Assembly: GCF_004784465.1 (NCBI RefSeq)
Contig: NZ_SRRU01000002.1
Span: forward strand, 1-64,000
From: Streptomyces griseoluteus
GTDB lineage: Bacteria > Actinomycetota > Actinomycetes > Streptomycetales > Streptomycetaceae
Direction: 5' to 3'
Length of the DNA stretch: 64,000 nucleotides
Part shown: positions 48,396 through 56,817 of the stretch, in pieces
Layout: the number at the start of each line of letters is the position of its first letter
Position numbering within the stretch: position 1 is the first letter of the stretch
Position numbers and translations under genes: made by a program
Notes under the pieces: generated by a model
Told to the model about the DNA's origin: nothing
Seen by the model: only the letters and a program-made list of their open reading frames with translations
Databases searched by the model: none

Positions 48396-48495
48396 CACGA
48401 TCCCCCAACCCTCGTCCGACACGGACATGTTCACCCAGTGCGATGGGGAGCGCTACGTTTTACGGCAGGTGTGCCGGGGCGGACGGGGGTTCGGG

Positions 48496-50763
48496 GTGGC
48501 TGGGACGGACGACATCGGGGGGCCGCGCCCCCGGTGGCCGTGGGGGCGAGGCGACGGCCGGGTGAGCGTCGGCGCCGGGGGTGTGGGCGCCGGGGGCAGC
48601 ATCGAGGGCAGTGCGCTCGGGGAGAACAGCCAGGTCGCCAACATCCACTTCCACCAGGCTCCGGCGACGGCCGTGGCATGGCCGGTGGAGATCGGGCCGG
48701 TCCCGGCTCGGGCCTCCGCATTCCAGCCCCGGCGTGAGCTGCGCGAGCGGGTGGAGGGCGCGCGGGCGGACGGCGGGACGGTCGTCCTGACTCAGGTCCT
48801 CTCCGGAGGCGGTGGCGTCGGCAAGACCCAACTCGCCGCCGCTTGCGCCTGCGACGCCGTGGCCGAGGGGTACGACCTCGTGGTGTGGGCGGCCGCGACG
48901 GAAGCCCAGCAGGTCATCACCCAGTACGCACAGGCGGCCGCCCGGGTGGGCGTGGCGGGCTGTGACCCCGAGGCGGACGCCCGCCTGTTCCTGGAGTGGC
49001 TGGCGACCACCTCCCACCGCTGGCTGGTGGTGCTGGACGACGTGACCGACCCGGCCGTCCTCACGTCGTGGTGGCCCGCGAGCCGTACGGGGTCGGGCTG
49101 GGTGCTGGCCACGACGCGGCTGAAGGACGCGCGCATGACGGGCGGTGGCCGGACCCGGATCGACATCGACGTGTACACCCCGGACGAGGCGCGTACGTTC
49201 GTCGAGGCCCGCCTGACGGGCGAGGGCATGGAACACCTGCTGGACGAGCAGGTGGCCGAACTCGCGTCCGCCCTGGGCCACTTACCCCTGGCCCTGAGCC
49301 ACGCCACGGCGTACATGATCAACGAGGAGCTGACGTGTACGGCGTACCTGGCGCTGTTCACGGACCAGCGGACCTCGCTGGAAGAGGCCCTCCCCGAGTC
49401 GGCCGACACCGAGGGCTACGGCCGCCAGATCACCACTACCCTCCTGCTGTCCCTGGAGGCCGCCCAGGCGGCGGACACGACGGGCTTCGCCACCACGGCA
49501 CTCCGCCTGGTGGCCCTCCTGGACCCGTCCGGCCACCCCCACGCTCTGTGGTCCGCCCCGCCCCTCCTTGACTGCCTGGCCCCCGACGAGGCGTCCCCGG
49601 CCCAGGCCCACAAGACCCTGCGCCTCCTCCACCGCTACGCTCTGATCACCTGCGACACCCGCGCGGAGCCGCGTGCCGTCCGCATCCACGCCCTGACCGC
49701 GCGGGCGGTACGGGAGGCAATCCCCGAGGCGCGGCTGCCCGAGCTGGCCACTGCGGCGGCGGACGCACTCGTGAACATCTGGCCCTACCCCGACCAACTC
49801 CGACCCGACCTCGCGGCCACCCTGCGCGCCAACACGGACGCCCTCGTGGACCACGCCTACGACTGCCTCTGGGGCTCCGGATGCCATCCGGTTCTCCGCT
49901 ACACCGGTGACAGCCTGCGCAAAGCGGGTCTGGTCGCGCCCGCTCTCACCTACTGGCAGCGGATGGCCGCCGACTGTGAGCGGCTTCTCGGCCATGAACA
50001 TCTTGACACTCTGGTGGCCCGTAACGCCCTTGCCTCCTGCCACGCGGAAGCTGGGCGGATCGAGGAGGCCGTCGGTCGCCTTGAGCGGGTGGCCGATGAC
50101 TGCGAACGGCTGCTGGGAGCCGAGCATCCTGACGCTCTCGCCGTCCGGAACAACCTCGCGACCGCCTATGGCAAAGCGGGGCGTATCGCGGAGGCCATCG
50201 GTCTTCACCGGCGGCTGGTCGCCGACTGCGAGCAGCAGTTCGGGGACATGCACCCCCACACCCTGACGGTGCGGAACAACTTGGCCGCCGCCTATCGGGA
50301 CATCGGGCACCTCGCGGCGGCCATCGGCCTTCAGGAACGGGTGGTCGCCGACAGCGAGCGGCTGCTGGTGGACGGGCATCCCGACACGCTGGACGCCCGT
50401 GGCAACCTCGCCGACTGTTACTTGCGGGCCGGGTACGTCAAGGAAGCCACCAGGCAGCTTGAGTGGCTGATCGCCGACATCGGGCGGCTGCTGGGGGACG
50501 GGCATCCGGGCACTCTGAGTGTTCGTGACAACCTGGCCCGCTGCTACTGGCTGGAGGGTCGCGAGGACGAGGCCATCAGGCTCCTCGAGCGCGTCGTTGC
50601 CGATGGGGAGCGACTGCTGGGTGAACGGCATCCCGCCACGTCGGCGTTCGGTTACAACCTCGCTGTCGCCTACTGGAAGGGCGGCCGGCAGAAGGAGGCC
50701 GTCAGGCTGTCGCGGGCGCTGGGCGTCGATCTCGACCGGATGCTGGGCCGTCGCCCTCAGTGA
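48496..50763 (+). CDS. STAND NTPase (NB-ARC) with TPR repeats and N-terminal GSALG motif
   Basis: 755 residues from GTG 48496; the longer frame from ATG 48427 is possible. The N-terminus carries GVGAGGSIEGSALGENSQV (34-45 core), then NIHFHQAP. The NB-ARC domain has Walker A SGGGGVGKTQ (~105-113), WLVVLDDVTD (Walker B) and ALGHLPLALSHA (GLPL-like). About six 42-residue TPRs (LLGxEHPDTLxxRxNLAxxYxxAGR; ~470-750) close the protein. NLR-like proteins sense a trigger with the repeats and oligomerise. Here they would signal to a partner bearing the same motif, the divergent membrane protein. It is translationally coupled to a small EF-hand gene. Confidence 0.93.
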   Translation: MAGTDDIGGPRPRWPWGRGDGRVSVGAGGVGAGGSIEGSALGENSQVANIHFHQAPATAVAWPVEIGPVPARASAFQPRRELRERVEGARADGGTVVLTQVLSGGGGVGKTQLAAACACDAVAEGYDLVVWAAATEAQQVITQYAQAAARVGVAGCDPEADARLFLEWLATTSHRWLVVLDDVTDPAVLTSWWPASRTGSGWVLATTRLKDARMTGGGRTRIDIDVYTPDEARTFVEARLTGEGMEHLLDEQVAELASALGHLPLALSHATAYMINEELTCTAYLALFTDQRTSLEEALPESADTEGYGRQITTTLLLSLEAAQAADTTGFATTALRLVALLDPSGHPHALWSAPPLLDCLAPDEASPAQAHKTLRLLHRYALITCDTRAEPRAVRIHALTARAVREAIPEARLPELATAAADALVNIWPYPDQLRPDLAATLRANTDALVDHAYDCLWGSGCHPVLRYTGDSLRKAGLVAPALTYWQRMAADCERLLGHEHLDTLVARNALASCHAEAGRIEEAVGRLERVADDCERLLGAEHPDALAVRNNLATAYGKAGRIAEAIGLHRRLVADCEQQFGDMHPHTLTVRNNLAAAYRDIGHLAAAIGLQERVVADSERLLVDGHPDTLDARGNLADCYLRAGYVKEATRQLEWLIADIGRLLGDGHPGTLSVRDNLARCYWLEGREDEAIRLLERVVADGERLLGERHPATSAFGYNLAVAYWKGGRQKEAVRLSRALGVDLDRMLGRRPQ

Positions 50764-51005
50764 TCGACGCCTTTGACGCCAACAAGGACGGGCACCTGGA
50801 CTGGTGGGACTACGAGCAGCTTGCCGACCGCCACATCAAGGCGTACGCGCTCGACAAGAACGACTGGCGGGCGCGGGCGGTCCAACTGGTCGCCGCGCTG
50901 AGGCATTCGCGGAGGGCCGCCGACTGGGTGGGGCACGCGGTGCGGATGCTACTGGCGGGGGAGACCGGGCCACGGGTGAACGAGTTCGCGCACGGGCTGG
51001 GTTGA
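50760..51005 (+). CDS. Small EF-hand-like protein
   Basis: 81 residues. GTG at 50760 overlaps the NTPase stop codon (GTGA). At residues 3-19 it has DAFDANKDGHLDWWDYE, a 12-residue EF-hand loop with D-N-D-H-D and Asp in place of the usual Glu at the last coordinating position. The rest is helical (RARAVQLVAALRHSRRAADW). A single canonical loop is seen, so dimerisation or Mg2+ binding may be more likely than high-affinity Ca2+. Coupling to the STAND NTPase suggests a regulatory or signalling role (inference). Confidence 0.8.
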   Translation: MIDAFDANKDGHLDWWDYEQLADRHIKAYALDKNDWRARAVQLVAALRHSRRAADWVGHAVRMLLAGETGPRVNEFAHGLG

Positions 51006-51023
51006 GCTGAGTGAGCCACTGGT

Positions 51024-51260
51024 CTAGCGCGTGGGTGTCGACCGCTTGCGCCGCGCCGTCCGGTTCGCCACGAGGAGCAGGGCGAACAGGAGGCAGAGGC
51101 CGAGGGAGGAGCCGACGCGGCCTGCTCCGTCACCCTCCAGGACCCGCATGACCAGTACGGCGAAGTTCAGGACCAGCAGCGACAGGAACACCCAGAAGGC
51201 CCCTTGAGATCCGGGCTTCGTCCAGGCCGGTTCGTCACGGGACTTGAGGCGTGGTGTCAT
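51024..51260 (-). CDS. Small membrane protein (2 TM)
   Basis: 78 residues from ATG 51260 with AGGGAGG 4-5 nt upstream. Two hydrophobic helices (AFWVFLSLLVLNFAVLVMRV and SSLGLCLLFALLLVANRTA) separated by a short acidic loop, with a basic C-terminus. Its start overlaps the end of the upstream acetyltransferase gene by about 26 nt. Function unknown. Confidence 0.7.
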   Translation of the reverse strand: MTPRLKSRDEPAWTKPGSQGAFWVFLSLLVLNFAVLVMRVLEGDGAGRVGSSLGLCLLFALLLVANRTARRKRSTPTR

Positions 51261-51819
51261 TTTCCCTCCCTGAGCCCCCACTGCCCCCGGCTCTGCCCGC
51301 ACACTCCCAGCGGACCTCTCCGTCCTGGCGTTCCGGGGTGGGCGCGAGGCCCGCCGCCCTCGCCACGGCCGCCGAGGCGTGGTGGTCGGGGTGGATGTGC
51401 GCGGTGATGCTTTGTACCGGGTACGCGGTGAGCCACGCGACCAGCGCGACGGCCGCCTCCTTGGCGATGCCCCGCCCCTGCCAGGGGGTGCCCACCACCC
51501 ACGCGATCTCGGCGGTGCCGTTCGCCGTGCTGAGCGTCGCCTGCACGGTGCCGGTCAGGCGGGACTCCTCGCGCAGCAGGATGACCCAGTTCAGCCAGGT
51601 GACCTCGGGGTCGGGCGAGCCGGCGACGAGGCGGCGGTACCGGGCGGCCAGCGCGTCCGGGGTGTACGGGGTCCCGCCGATGAAGCGGTGCAGGGCGGGG
51701 TCGGCCAGTACCCCGGCCATCTCCTCGGCGTGCTGGACCCGCAGGGGGAGCAGGTCGAGCCGCGGGGTGCGGATGTCAGTGCCGGATGCCGTCAAGGAAG
51801 CTGGCCCAGGCGGAGGCAC
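51235..51819 (-). CDS. GNAT-family N-acetyltransferase
   Basis: 194 residues from ATG 51819; a TTG at 51796 is an alternative start that avoids some overlap. TPRLDLLPLRVQHAEEM is at the N-terminus, EIAWVVGTPWQGRGIAKEAA gives the GNAT acetyl-CoA P-loop (QGRGIA), and ASAAVARAAGLAPT the late motif. The RimJ/RimL type is likely; the substrate is unknown. It overlaps the DUF397 gene upstream by about 44 nt and the small membrane protein downstream. Confidence 0.88.
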   Translation of the reverse strand: MPPPGPASLTASGTDIRTPRLDLLPLRVQHAEEMAGVLADPALHRFIGGTPYTPDALAARYRRLVAGSPDPEVTWLNWVILLREESRLTGTVQATLSTANGTAEIAWVVGTPWQGRGIAKEAAVALVAWLTAYPVQSITAHIHPDHHASAAVARAAGLAPTPERQDGEVRWECAGRAGGSGGSGRENDTTPQVP

Positions 51820-51973
51820 TGAGGAGGAGCACGGGGCTGTCTTCGACCTTGCTGTCCCGTACGGGGACGGCGCCGGGGACTCCGTCGGCGACCTCGACGC
51901 ACGATTCGCCGCCGCTGCCGCCGCTGTAGCTGCTCTTACGCCAGAGGGCGTTGGTCAGGTCGTACCCGCGCAT
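51776..51973 (-). CDS. DUF397 domain-containing protein
   Basis: 65 residues. ALWRKSSYSGGSGGESCVEV, VRDSKVEDSPVLLLSASAWA and FLDGIR are the DUF397 hallmarks. These small proteins pair with XRE-DUF5753 regulators, here the broken gene directly upstream, which it overlaps by about 19 nt. They form regulator/antagonist modules in Streptomyces. Confidence 0.93.
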   Translation of the reverse strand: MRGYDLTNALWRKSSYSGGSGGESCVEVADGVPGAVPVRDSKVEDSPVLLLSASAWASFLDGIRH

Positions 51974-52794
51974 CGTGTGTAGTCCTCCGCCGCCGATTCG
52001 AGCATGGCTAGGGACGCCTCTGGGGACAGAGTCGCAGCCCGAAGAAGATCGTAATCCCGCCGAACTCGCTTCACTACTGCCGGATCGTCCAGCAGGTTGC
52101 CCGACAGCACGCCCTCTGTATAGATGGTTGGCGGTGCGTCGTCGAACTCCTTCAGCACCATCATCTTGCCCATCTGGGGGTGCGGTCCAGCGGCGAAGGG
52201 CAGCACCTGCACCAGGACTTGGCGGGCGCGCGCTCCGTTTACGATGTGCCCCAACTGCTGCGCCATCACCGTGCCCGAGCCGACTGGCGTGCGCAGCACG
52301 TTCTCATGCAGCACAGCCCAATACACGGGCCTCGTGACGTCCTTGAGGATCTCGGCGCGGTCCATTCGCAGCCGAACCATCTCGGTGATCCACTCGTCCG
52401 TGGCGAGCGGGTTGCTCGCCAAGTAGATGGCGGTCGCGTACTCGGGAGTCTGAAGCAGCCCCGGTACGACAGCGGGTGCCCACTCGCAGATGCTCGTCGC
52501 CAGTCGCTCCAGTTCTGCCGCGTGCGCGAAGTACTCCGCATACCTCGGATCATCGATCAGCTTTTTGCACAGCCGCTCGAAAATACCGTCGGTTTACAGC
52601 ACTTGGTCGATCCGCTGGGCCACATCCAGTTGCGGCTTCCTGATCGCCTGCTCGAACTGGCCGATGTAGCCGCCGGAGACGAAGACCTTCGCCCCCAGCT
52701 CCGTCTGGGTGAGGCCCGCCTCCTCGCGGCGACGCTTCAGCTCGGTGCCGAAGAACTCCCAGACCGCCTGACGTGAACCGTTGGCCACTGCCAA
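51955..52794 (-). pseudogene. XRE-family regulator with DUF5753, in-frame stop codon
   Basis: Frame 52794 to 51955 would encode 279 residues: an N-terminal HTH ([40 protein letters not shown]), then DUF5753 with EWAPAVVPGLLQTPEYATAI, MDRAEILKDVTRPVYWAVLH and HIVNGARARQVLVQVLPFA. A TAA at 52594-52596 (codon 67) interrupts it right after RIDQVL, and coding sequence continues in the same frame as TDGIFERLCKKLIDDPRYAE. A single-base change such as GAA or AAA to TAA would explain this. The gene is probably inactive unless the stop is read through or is a sequencing error. It is followed by its DUF397 partner. Confidence 0.85.
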
Positions 52795-52901
52795 CCCCCT
52801 TGTGCTGCCACGCGCTTGTAGGGCTCAGGCCCCTTCCGAGTCTAGTTCTGGGGCGTCACCGTAAGGACACGAAGCGTGAAGAACGTGACGGAAGGGAAGT
52901 G

Positions 52902-53117
52902 ATGCGCACAGTGAACACACAGGAGTCAGCGGACCGGGTCGAGGAAGCGGAGCGAACCCTCGAGGAATTGCGGACCGCATTGGAGAAGGTCGGGATCAAG
53001 TTGCCTTCGCTCGGGCTTGATCCCATCTCGTTGGCCTGCGAGGCCCCGATCCCGTTGGTGGAGCTGGGGCGGTGCTCGGTGCAGACGGCCGCGCAGCTCG
53101 CGGCGGCCCTGCGATGA
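52902..53117 (+). CDS. Small hypothetical protein
   Basis: 71 residues, MRTVNTQESADRVEEAERTL then ELRTALEKVGIKLPSLGLD and SVQTAAQLAAALR. It is a short helical protein of a family common beside XRE/DUF397 modules in Streptomyces; function unknown. GGAAGGGAAG lies just upstream. Its TGA overlaps the next start (ATGA). It is divergent from the broken XRE gene. Confidence 0.8.
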   Translation: MRTVNTQESADRVEEAERTLEELRTALEKVGIKLPSLGLDPISLACEAPIPLVELGRCSVQTAAQLAAALR

Positions 53118-53338
53118 ACGCGGTACGACCGCCGCTGGGCTCGTACGCGTTGGACACCGGGACGAACAGAGTGGGGGTGGTCATGGGACATCAGGGACCG
53201 TATGTGCAGCTCAGACCACTGGGTGACGGCCGGGAGTGGGACGTACCGCCGTACCGGGTGCGGGAGGCGACTCCCGCGGAGCGGATCAGCGCGGCGACGG
53301 CGTACGCGAATGCCCGCAGCAGAGGCGAGGTGCCGTGA
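53114..53338 (+). CDS. Small hypothetical protein, KOW/SH3-like
   Basis: 74 residues. GSYALDTGTNRVGVVMGHQG and YVQLRPLGDGREWDVPPYRV look like a small beta-barrel of KOW or SH3 type. It is coupled to the previous gene by ATGA. Similar two-gene modules occur next to XRE/DUF397 genes. Function unknown. Confidence 0.75.
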   Translation: MNAVRPPLGSYALDTGTNRVGVVMGHQGPYVQLRPLGDGREWDVPPYRVREATPAERISAATAYANARSRGEVP

Positions 53339-53416
53339 CGGGGGATGCCCCGCACAAAAGCAGGCGGCCTCCACCGGACCGGAGTCCGGAGAAGGCCGCT
53401 TGCCCGCAGGGTCAGG

Positions 53417-55885
53417 TCAGTTGAGGACCGCGATGCCGTCCGTCGTGACCGTCGGACGACCCGACGTGCCGACGACCACGATCTTCAGGGTGTGCTGGGC
53501 CGCGCTGCTCCAGGTCTTGGTCCACATCGCCTGGCGGTAGGCCGTGGTGGCGGACTTGAGGTCGACAGTGGCCTGGTAGGTGCCGTCGACGTAGATCTTG
53601 ACCGCGCCCGAGGTGCTCGCGCGCGAGGCGATCCACGCGACCGAACGGCCCTTGAAGGTCCAGGTCAGCGAGGCGTTGGTGGTGCCGGAGCTGGCGGAGT
53701 AGCCGCCGAGGTAACTGCTGCTGGACCGCTTGGTCCAGGTACCGGTCGCCTTGGCGGAACTCTCCTGGAGGAGGGTGGCCGTACGGGTGACCGACGCGGT
53801 CGCCGTGTTGCCGGCCAGGTCGGTGGCGGTGAGGCCGAACTTGGTCGCCGTCGCCGACTTGGCGGTGGCGGACCAGCTCGTGGAGGTCGCCGTCAGGGTC
53901 TTCGTGGTCGGCGAGGTGGCGGCCTGGGAACGCAGCCCGTTGTCGTCGGCCGCCTTCCAGGTCACCGTCACCGGCACCGCCGCCGTGTTGACCGTGCCCT
54001 TGCCCAACTGCGCGGACGGCGCTGTCGGGTAGGTGGGCCGTGTGGTGTCGGCGGTCACCGTGACGGCGGCCGAGGTGGCGGTCTTGCCCGAGACGTGGGT
54101 CGCCCGCACCTGGACACTGTGCCGGCCCGGGGCGAGCGTGATGGAGGCCGAGGTGGCCGTGCCCGCGACCTTCGCCACGGAGGTGCCGTCCACGAGGACC
54201 TCCGCGCCCGAGAGCAGCGAGGTCGGCGTCGAGGTGGACCAGCGCACGGTCGCCGTGGTCCCGGTGACGTACCCGGTGCCCGAACGCGCCGTGCCCGACG
54301 CGGAGCCCACGCTGGTGACACCCACCCCGGCCGGGGGACCGGCCGCGTAGGAGCGGACGGTGCCGAGCTTGGCGTAGAGCTGGTTGCCGGGGCAGTCGGT
54401 GGCGAAGCCGTTGCGGTGCCCGGAGACGGCGTTCATCGTGTACGTCTTGCCGAAGGTGAAGCCGGAGCTGTCCTTGGCACCCTCGGTCAGGGTGCTGGTA
54501 CCGGTCGGGCTGACCCCCGACATCCCGAGCTTCCACGCGGCGATCCGGGAGATCGCGGTCACCATGGCCTGGCTCGGCGTCGCACCGACGATGGTGCTCG
54601 CCGTGGAGTCACCGCCGCTGAGGTCGGTGTACGTGCCGATCGCGGCGATGCCCATCGAGTCGGTGTTGAACCCGTAGGTCTGCGCGCCGATCACCGGCAT
54701 CGCGGCGCCGCCGAAACGGCCCTCGAAGACCGTGCCGCACTTGTCGACCAGGAAGTTGTAGCCGAGGTCGCGCCAGCCCTGGTGCAGATGCAGCGCGTAC
54801 AGGCTGCGCACGATCGAGGGCGAGTCGGCGCAGGAGTAGGTGTTGGTGGTGTCGGTGTGGTGGACGAACACCGCCTTCACGGTGTGACCGTAGTCCGGGT
54901 AACCGGTGTCACGGGCGCACTCGTCCGCGCCCCAGCCCGCCCGCGTGACGAACGGGGGAGCGGGCACCTTCGTCGCCGGGGGCTGCGCGGGCAGCGGGCT
55001 CGGCACCGTATGCGGCACGGCGGAGGCGCTCGCGCAGGACGGGTAGGCGGCCGACAGCGAGGGCAGGTAGCCGGGCGCGGTGGGCGCCGCGCTGGTGGGC
55101 GGTGCCGTCGAGGTGGACGCGCTGGGCGACGCGGGGGCGGTCGTCCCGGCGTCGGTGCTCTGCGAGGGCTCGGCGGTCGGGGTGGGCGGGGGAGTGCTCT
55201 CGGCCGGTGTCTCCGTGGTGGAGTCGGCAGGAGCGGGGGTGGTCTCCGCCGGGCTGTCCGAGGGGGTCTGCTCCGGGGCGGAGGTCGTCTCGGGGCCGGT
55301 CGGCTGGTCGGTCGGGGTCTCCTCTCCGTCGCCGGGCATCGCGTAGGCGGCCGGGTCCATGGCGGGAGTGGTGGAGCCGCCCTTGCCGGGGTCCACCAGA
55401 TCGACGGTCAGGCCCTTGGGCAGCGCCTTGCCGTCCGCCTTCACCTGCACGCCGTCGGAGGGTCCGGCCCACAGCGGGGCGGTGCCGCCGCGCACTCCGG
55501 CCCGGTCGCGCTCGGCGGGGTCGGGCTGGGCGTCCCCGGCGCCGAGCGCCTGCCAGTCGGACCACTTGCCGGTCGCCGAGGACCGGGTGCGGACCCGTAC
55601 CGTCCCGTCGAGGCGGACACTCGGGTCCTGCCAGCTCACCGCCAGCATCCGGAACGCCTTGGTCGAGCGGGCCGTAAGTGTGCGCTCGCCCGACGAGCCG
55701 GTCAGGTCCAGCGAGTCCACCGAGGTGTGCACGACGTGCGGGCCGTCCGCCGCCGTGCTCGTGTCCGAGCCGGCGCGGAGGGCGACGACCGCGCCCGTCC
55801 CCGCCACCAGCACGGTCCCGGCGGCGAGCCATATCCTGGCCCGTCTCCCCCGCGGCGCCCGCGCGCCGCCTGCCTCTGTTCTCAT
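53417..55885 (-). CDS. Secreted N-acetylmuramoyl-L-alanine amidase (PGRP type) with repeats
   Basis: 822 residues from ATG 55885 (AGGGGAGAGG upstream). A signal peptide or anchor (IWLAAGTVLVAGTGAVVAL) is followed by an N-terminal domain, a Thr/Pro/Ser linker (~165-275), and an amidase_2/PGRP domain (~290-480) with VFVHHTDTTN, GWRDLGYNFLVD, VSGHRNGFATDCPGNQ (zinc His/His/Cys). Ig/FN3-like repeats and a C-terminal carbohydrate-binding-like domain follow (~485-820; SYLGGYSASSGT). It hydrolyses the MurNAc-L-Ala bond of peptidoglycan outside the cell. It is divergent from recO. Confidence 0.93.
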   Translation of the reverse strand: MRTEAGGARAPRGRRARIWLAAGTVLVAGTGAVVALRAGSDTSTAADGPHVVHTSVDSLDLTGSSGERTLTARSTKAFRMLAVSWQDPSVRLDGTVRVRTRSSATGKWSDWQALGAGDAQPDPAERDRAGVRGGTAPLWAGPSDGVQVKADGKALPKGLTVDLVDPGKGGSTTPAMDPAAYAMPGDGEETPTDQPTGPETTSAPEQTPSDSPAETTPAPADSTTETPAESTPPPTPTAEPSQSTDAGTTAPASPSASTSTAPPTSAAPTAPGYLPSLSAAYPSCASASAVPHTVPSPLPAQPPATKVPAPPFVTRAGWGADECARDTGYPDYGHTVKAVFVHHTDTTNTYSCADSPSIVRSLYALHLHQGWRDLGYNFLVDKCGTVFEGRFGGAAMPVIGAQTYGFNTDSMGIAAIGTYTDLSGGDSTASTIVGATPSQAMVTAISRIAAWKLGMSGVSPTGTSTLTEGAKDSSGFTFGKTYTMNAVSGHRNGFATDCPGNQLYAKLGTVRSYAAGPPAGVGVTSVGSASGTARSGTGYVTGTTATVRWSTSTPTSLLSGAEVLVDGTSVAKVAGTATSASITLAPGRHSVQVRATHVSGKTATSAAVTVTADTTRPTYPTAPSAQLGKGTVNTAAVPVTVTWKAADDNGLRSQAATSPTTKTLTATSTSWSATAKSATATKFGLTATDLAGNTATASVTRTATLLQESSAKATGTWTKRSSSSYLGGYSASSGTTNASLTWTFKGRSVAWIASRASTSGAVKIYVDGTYQATVDLKSATTAYRQAMWTKTWSSAAQHTLKIVVVGTSGRPTVTTDGIAVLN

Positions 55886-56040
55886 GTCCAGCCTCTCCCC
55901 TTGCCGCCACAGGCGGCCCGTGCGCACACATGCGTCACGTCCAGCGGGATCGTAGAGCCGGGCGTGGGGCCGGTCACAGCCGGGGGCGGATAACCGGAGT
56001 GACGCCTTCGCGGGTCCGGGCGTGGGCGAGAATGGACGGC

Positions 56041-56787
56041 ATGAGTCTGTTCCGCGACGACGGCATCGTGCTGCGCACCCAGAAGCTGGGCGAGGCGGAC
56101 CGGATCATCACCCTGCTGACCCGCGGCCACGGCCGGGTCCGGGCGGTGGCGCGCGGGGTACGGCGCACGAAGTCGAAGTTCGGCGCCCGGCTGGAGCCGT
56201 TCTCCCACGTCGACGTGCAGTTCTTCGCGCGGGGCAGCGAGCTGGTCGGGCGCGGGCTGCCGCTGTGCACCCAGAGCGAGACGATCGCCCCGTACGGCGG
56301 CGGCATCGTCACCGACTACTCCCGCTACACCGCCGGGACCGCCATGCTGGAGACGGCCGAGCGGTTCACCGACCACGAGGGCGAGCCCGCCGTACAGCAG
56401 TACCTGCTTCTGGTCGGCGGCCTGCGCACCCTCGCGCGCGGCGAGCACGCCTCCAACCTCGTCCTCGACGCCTTCCTGCTCCGCTCGCTCGCCGTCAACG
56501 GCTACGCGCCGACCTTCGGGGACTGCGCCCGGTGCGGGATGCCGGGGCCGAACCGGTTCTTCTCGGTCGCCTCGGGCGGCTCGGTGTGCGTGGACTGCCG
56601 GGTGCCGGGCAGTGTGGTCCCCTCCCCGCAGACCCTGCTGCTGCTGGGCGCGCTGCTTACGGGAGACTGGGAGACCGCGGACGCGGCCGAGGCGCGGCAC
56701 GTCCGCGAGGGGAGCGGCCTGGTGTCGGCCTACCTGCACTGGCATCTGGAGCGGGGTCTGCGCTCCCTGCGCTACGTAGAGAAGTAA
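56041..56787 (+). CDS. recO: DNA repair protein RecO
   Basis: 248 residues. The N-terminal OB fold (LFRDDGIVLRTQKLGEADRI, GVRRTKSKFGARLEPFS) is followed by a helical domain with a zinc motif CARCGMPG...CVDCRVPG. It loads RecA via RecFOR and anneals strands. GAGAAT 7 nt before the ATG indicates a leaderless start. It is followed by uppS after 30 bp. Confidence 0.97.
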   Translation: MSLFRDDGIVLRTQKLGEADRIITLLTRGHGRVRAVARGVRRTKSKFGARLEPFSHVDVQFFARGSELVGRGLPLCTQSETIAPYGGGIVTDYSRYTAGTAMLETAERFTDHEGEPAVQQYLLLVGGLRTLARGEHASNLVLDAFLLRSLAVNGYAPTFGDCARCGMPGPNRFFSVASGGSVCVDCRVPGSVVPSPQTLLLLGALLTGDWETADAAEARHVREGSGLVSAYLHWHLERGLRSLRYVEK

Positions 56788-56817
56788 GCAGCAAGCACGG
56801 CTGAGGAGACGAGAAGC

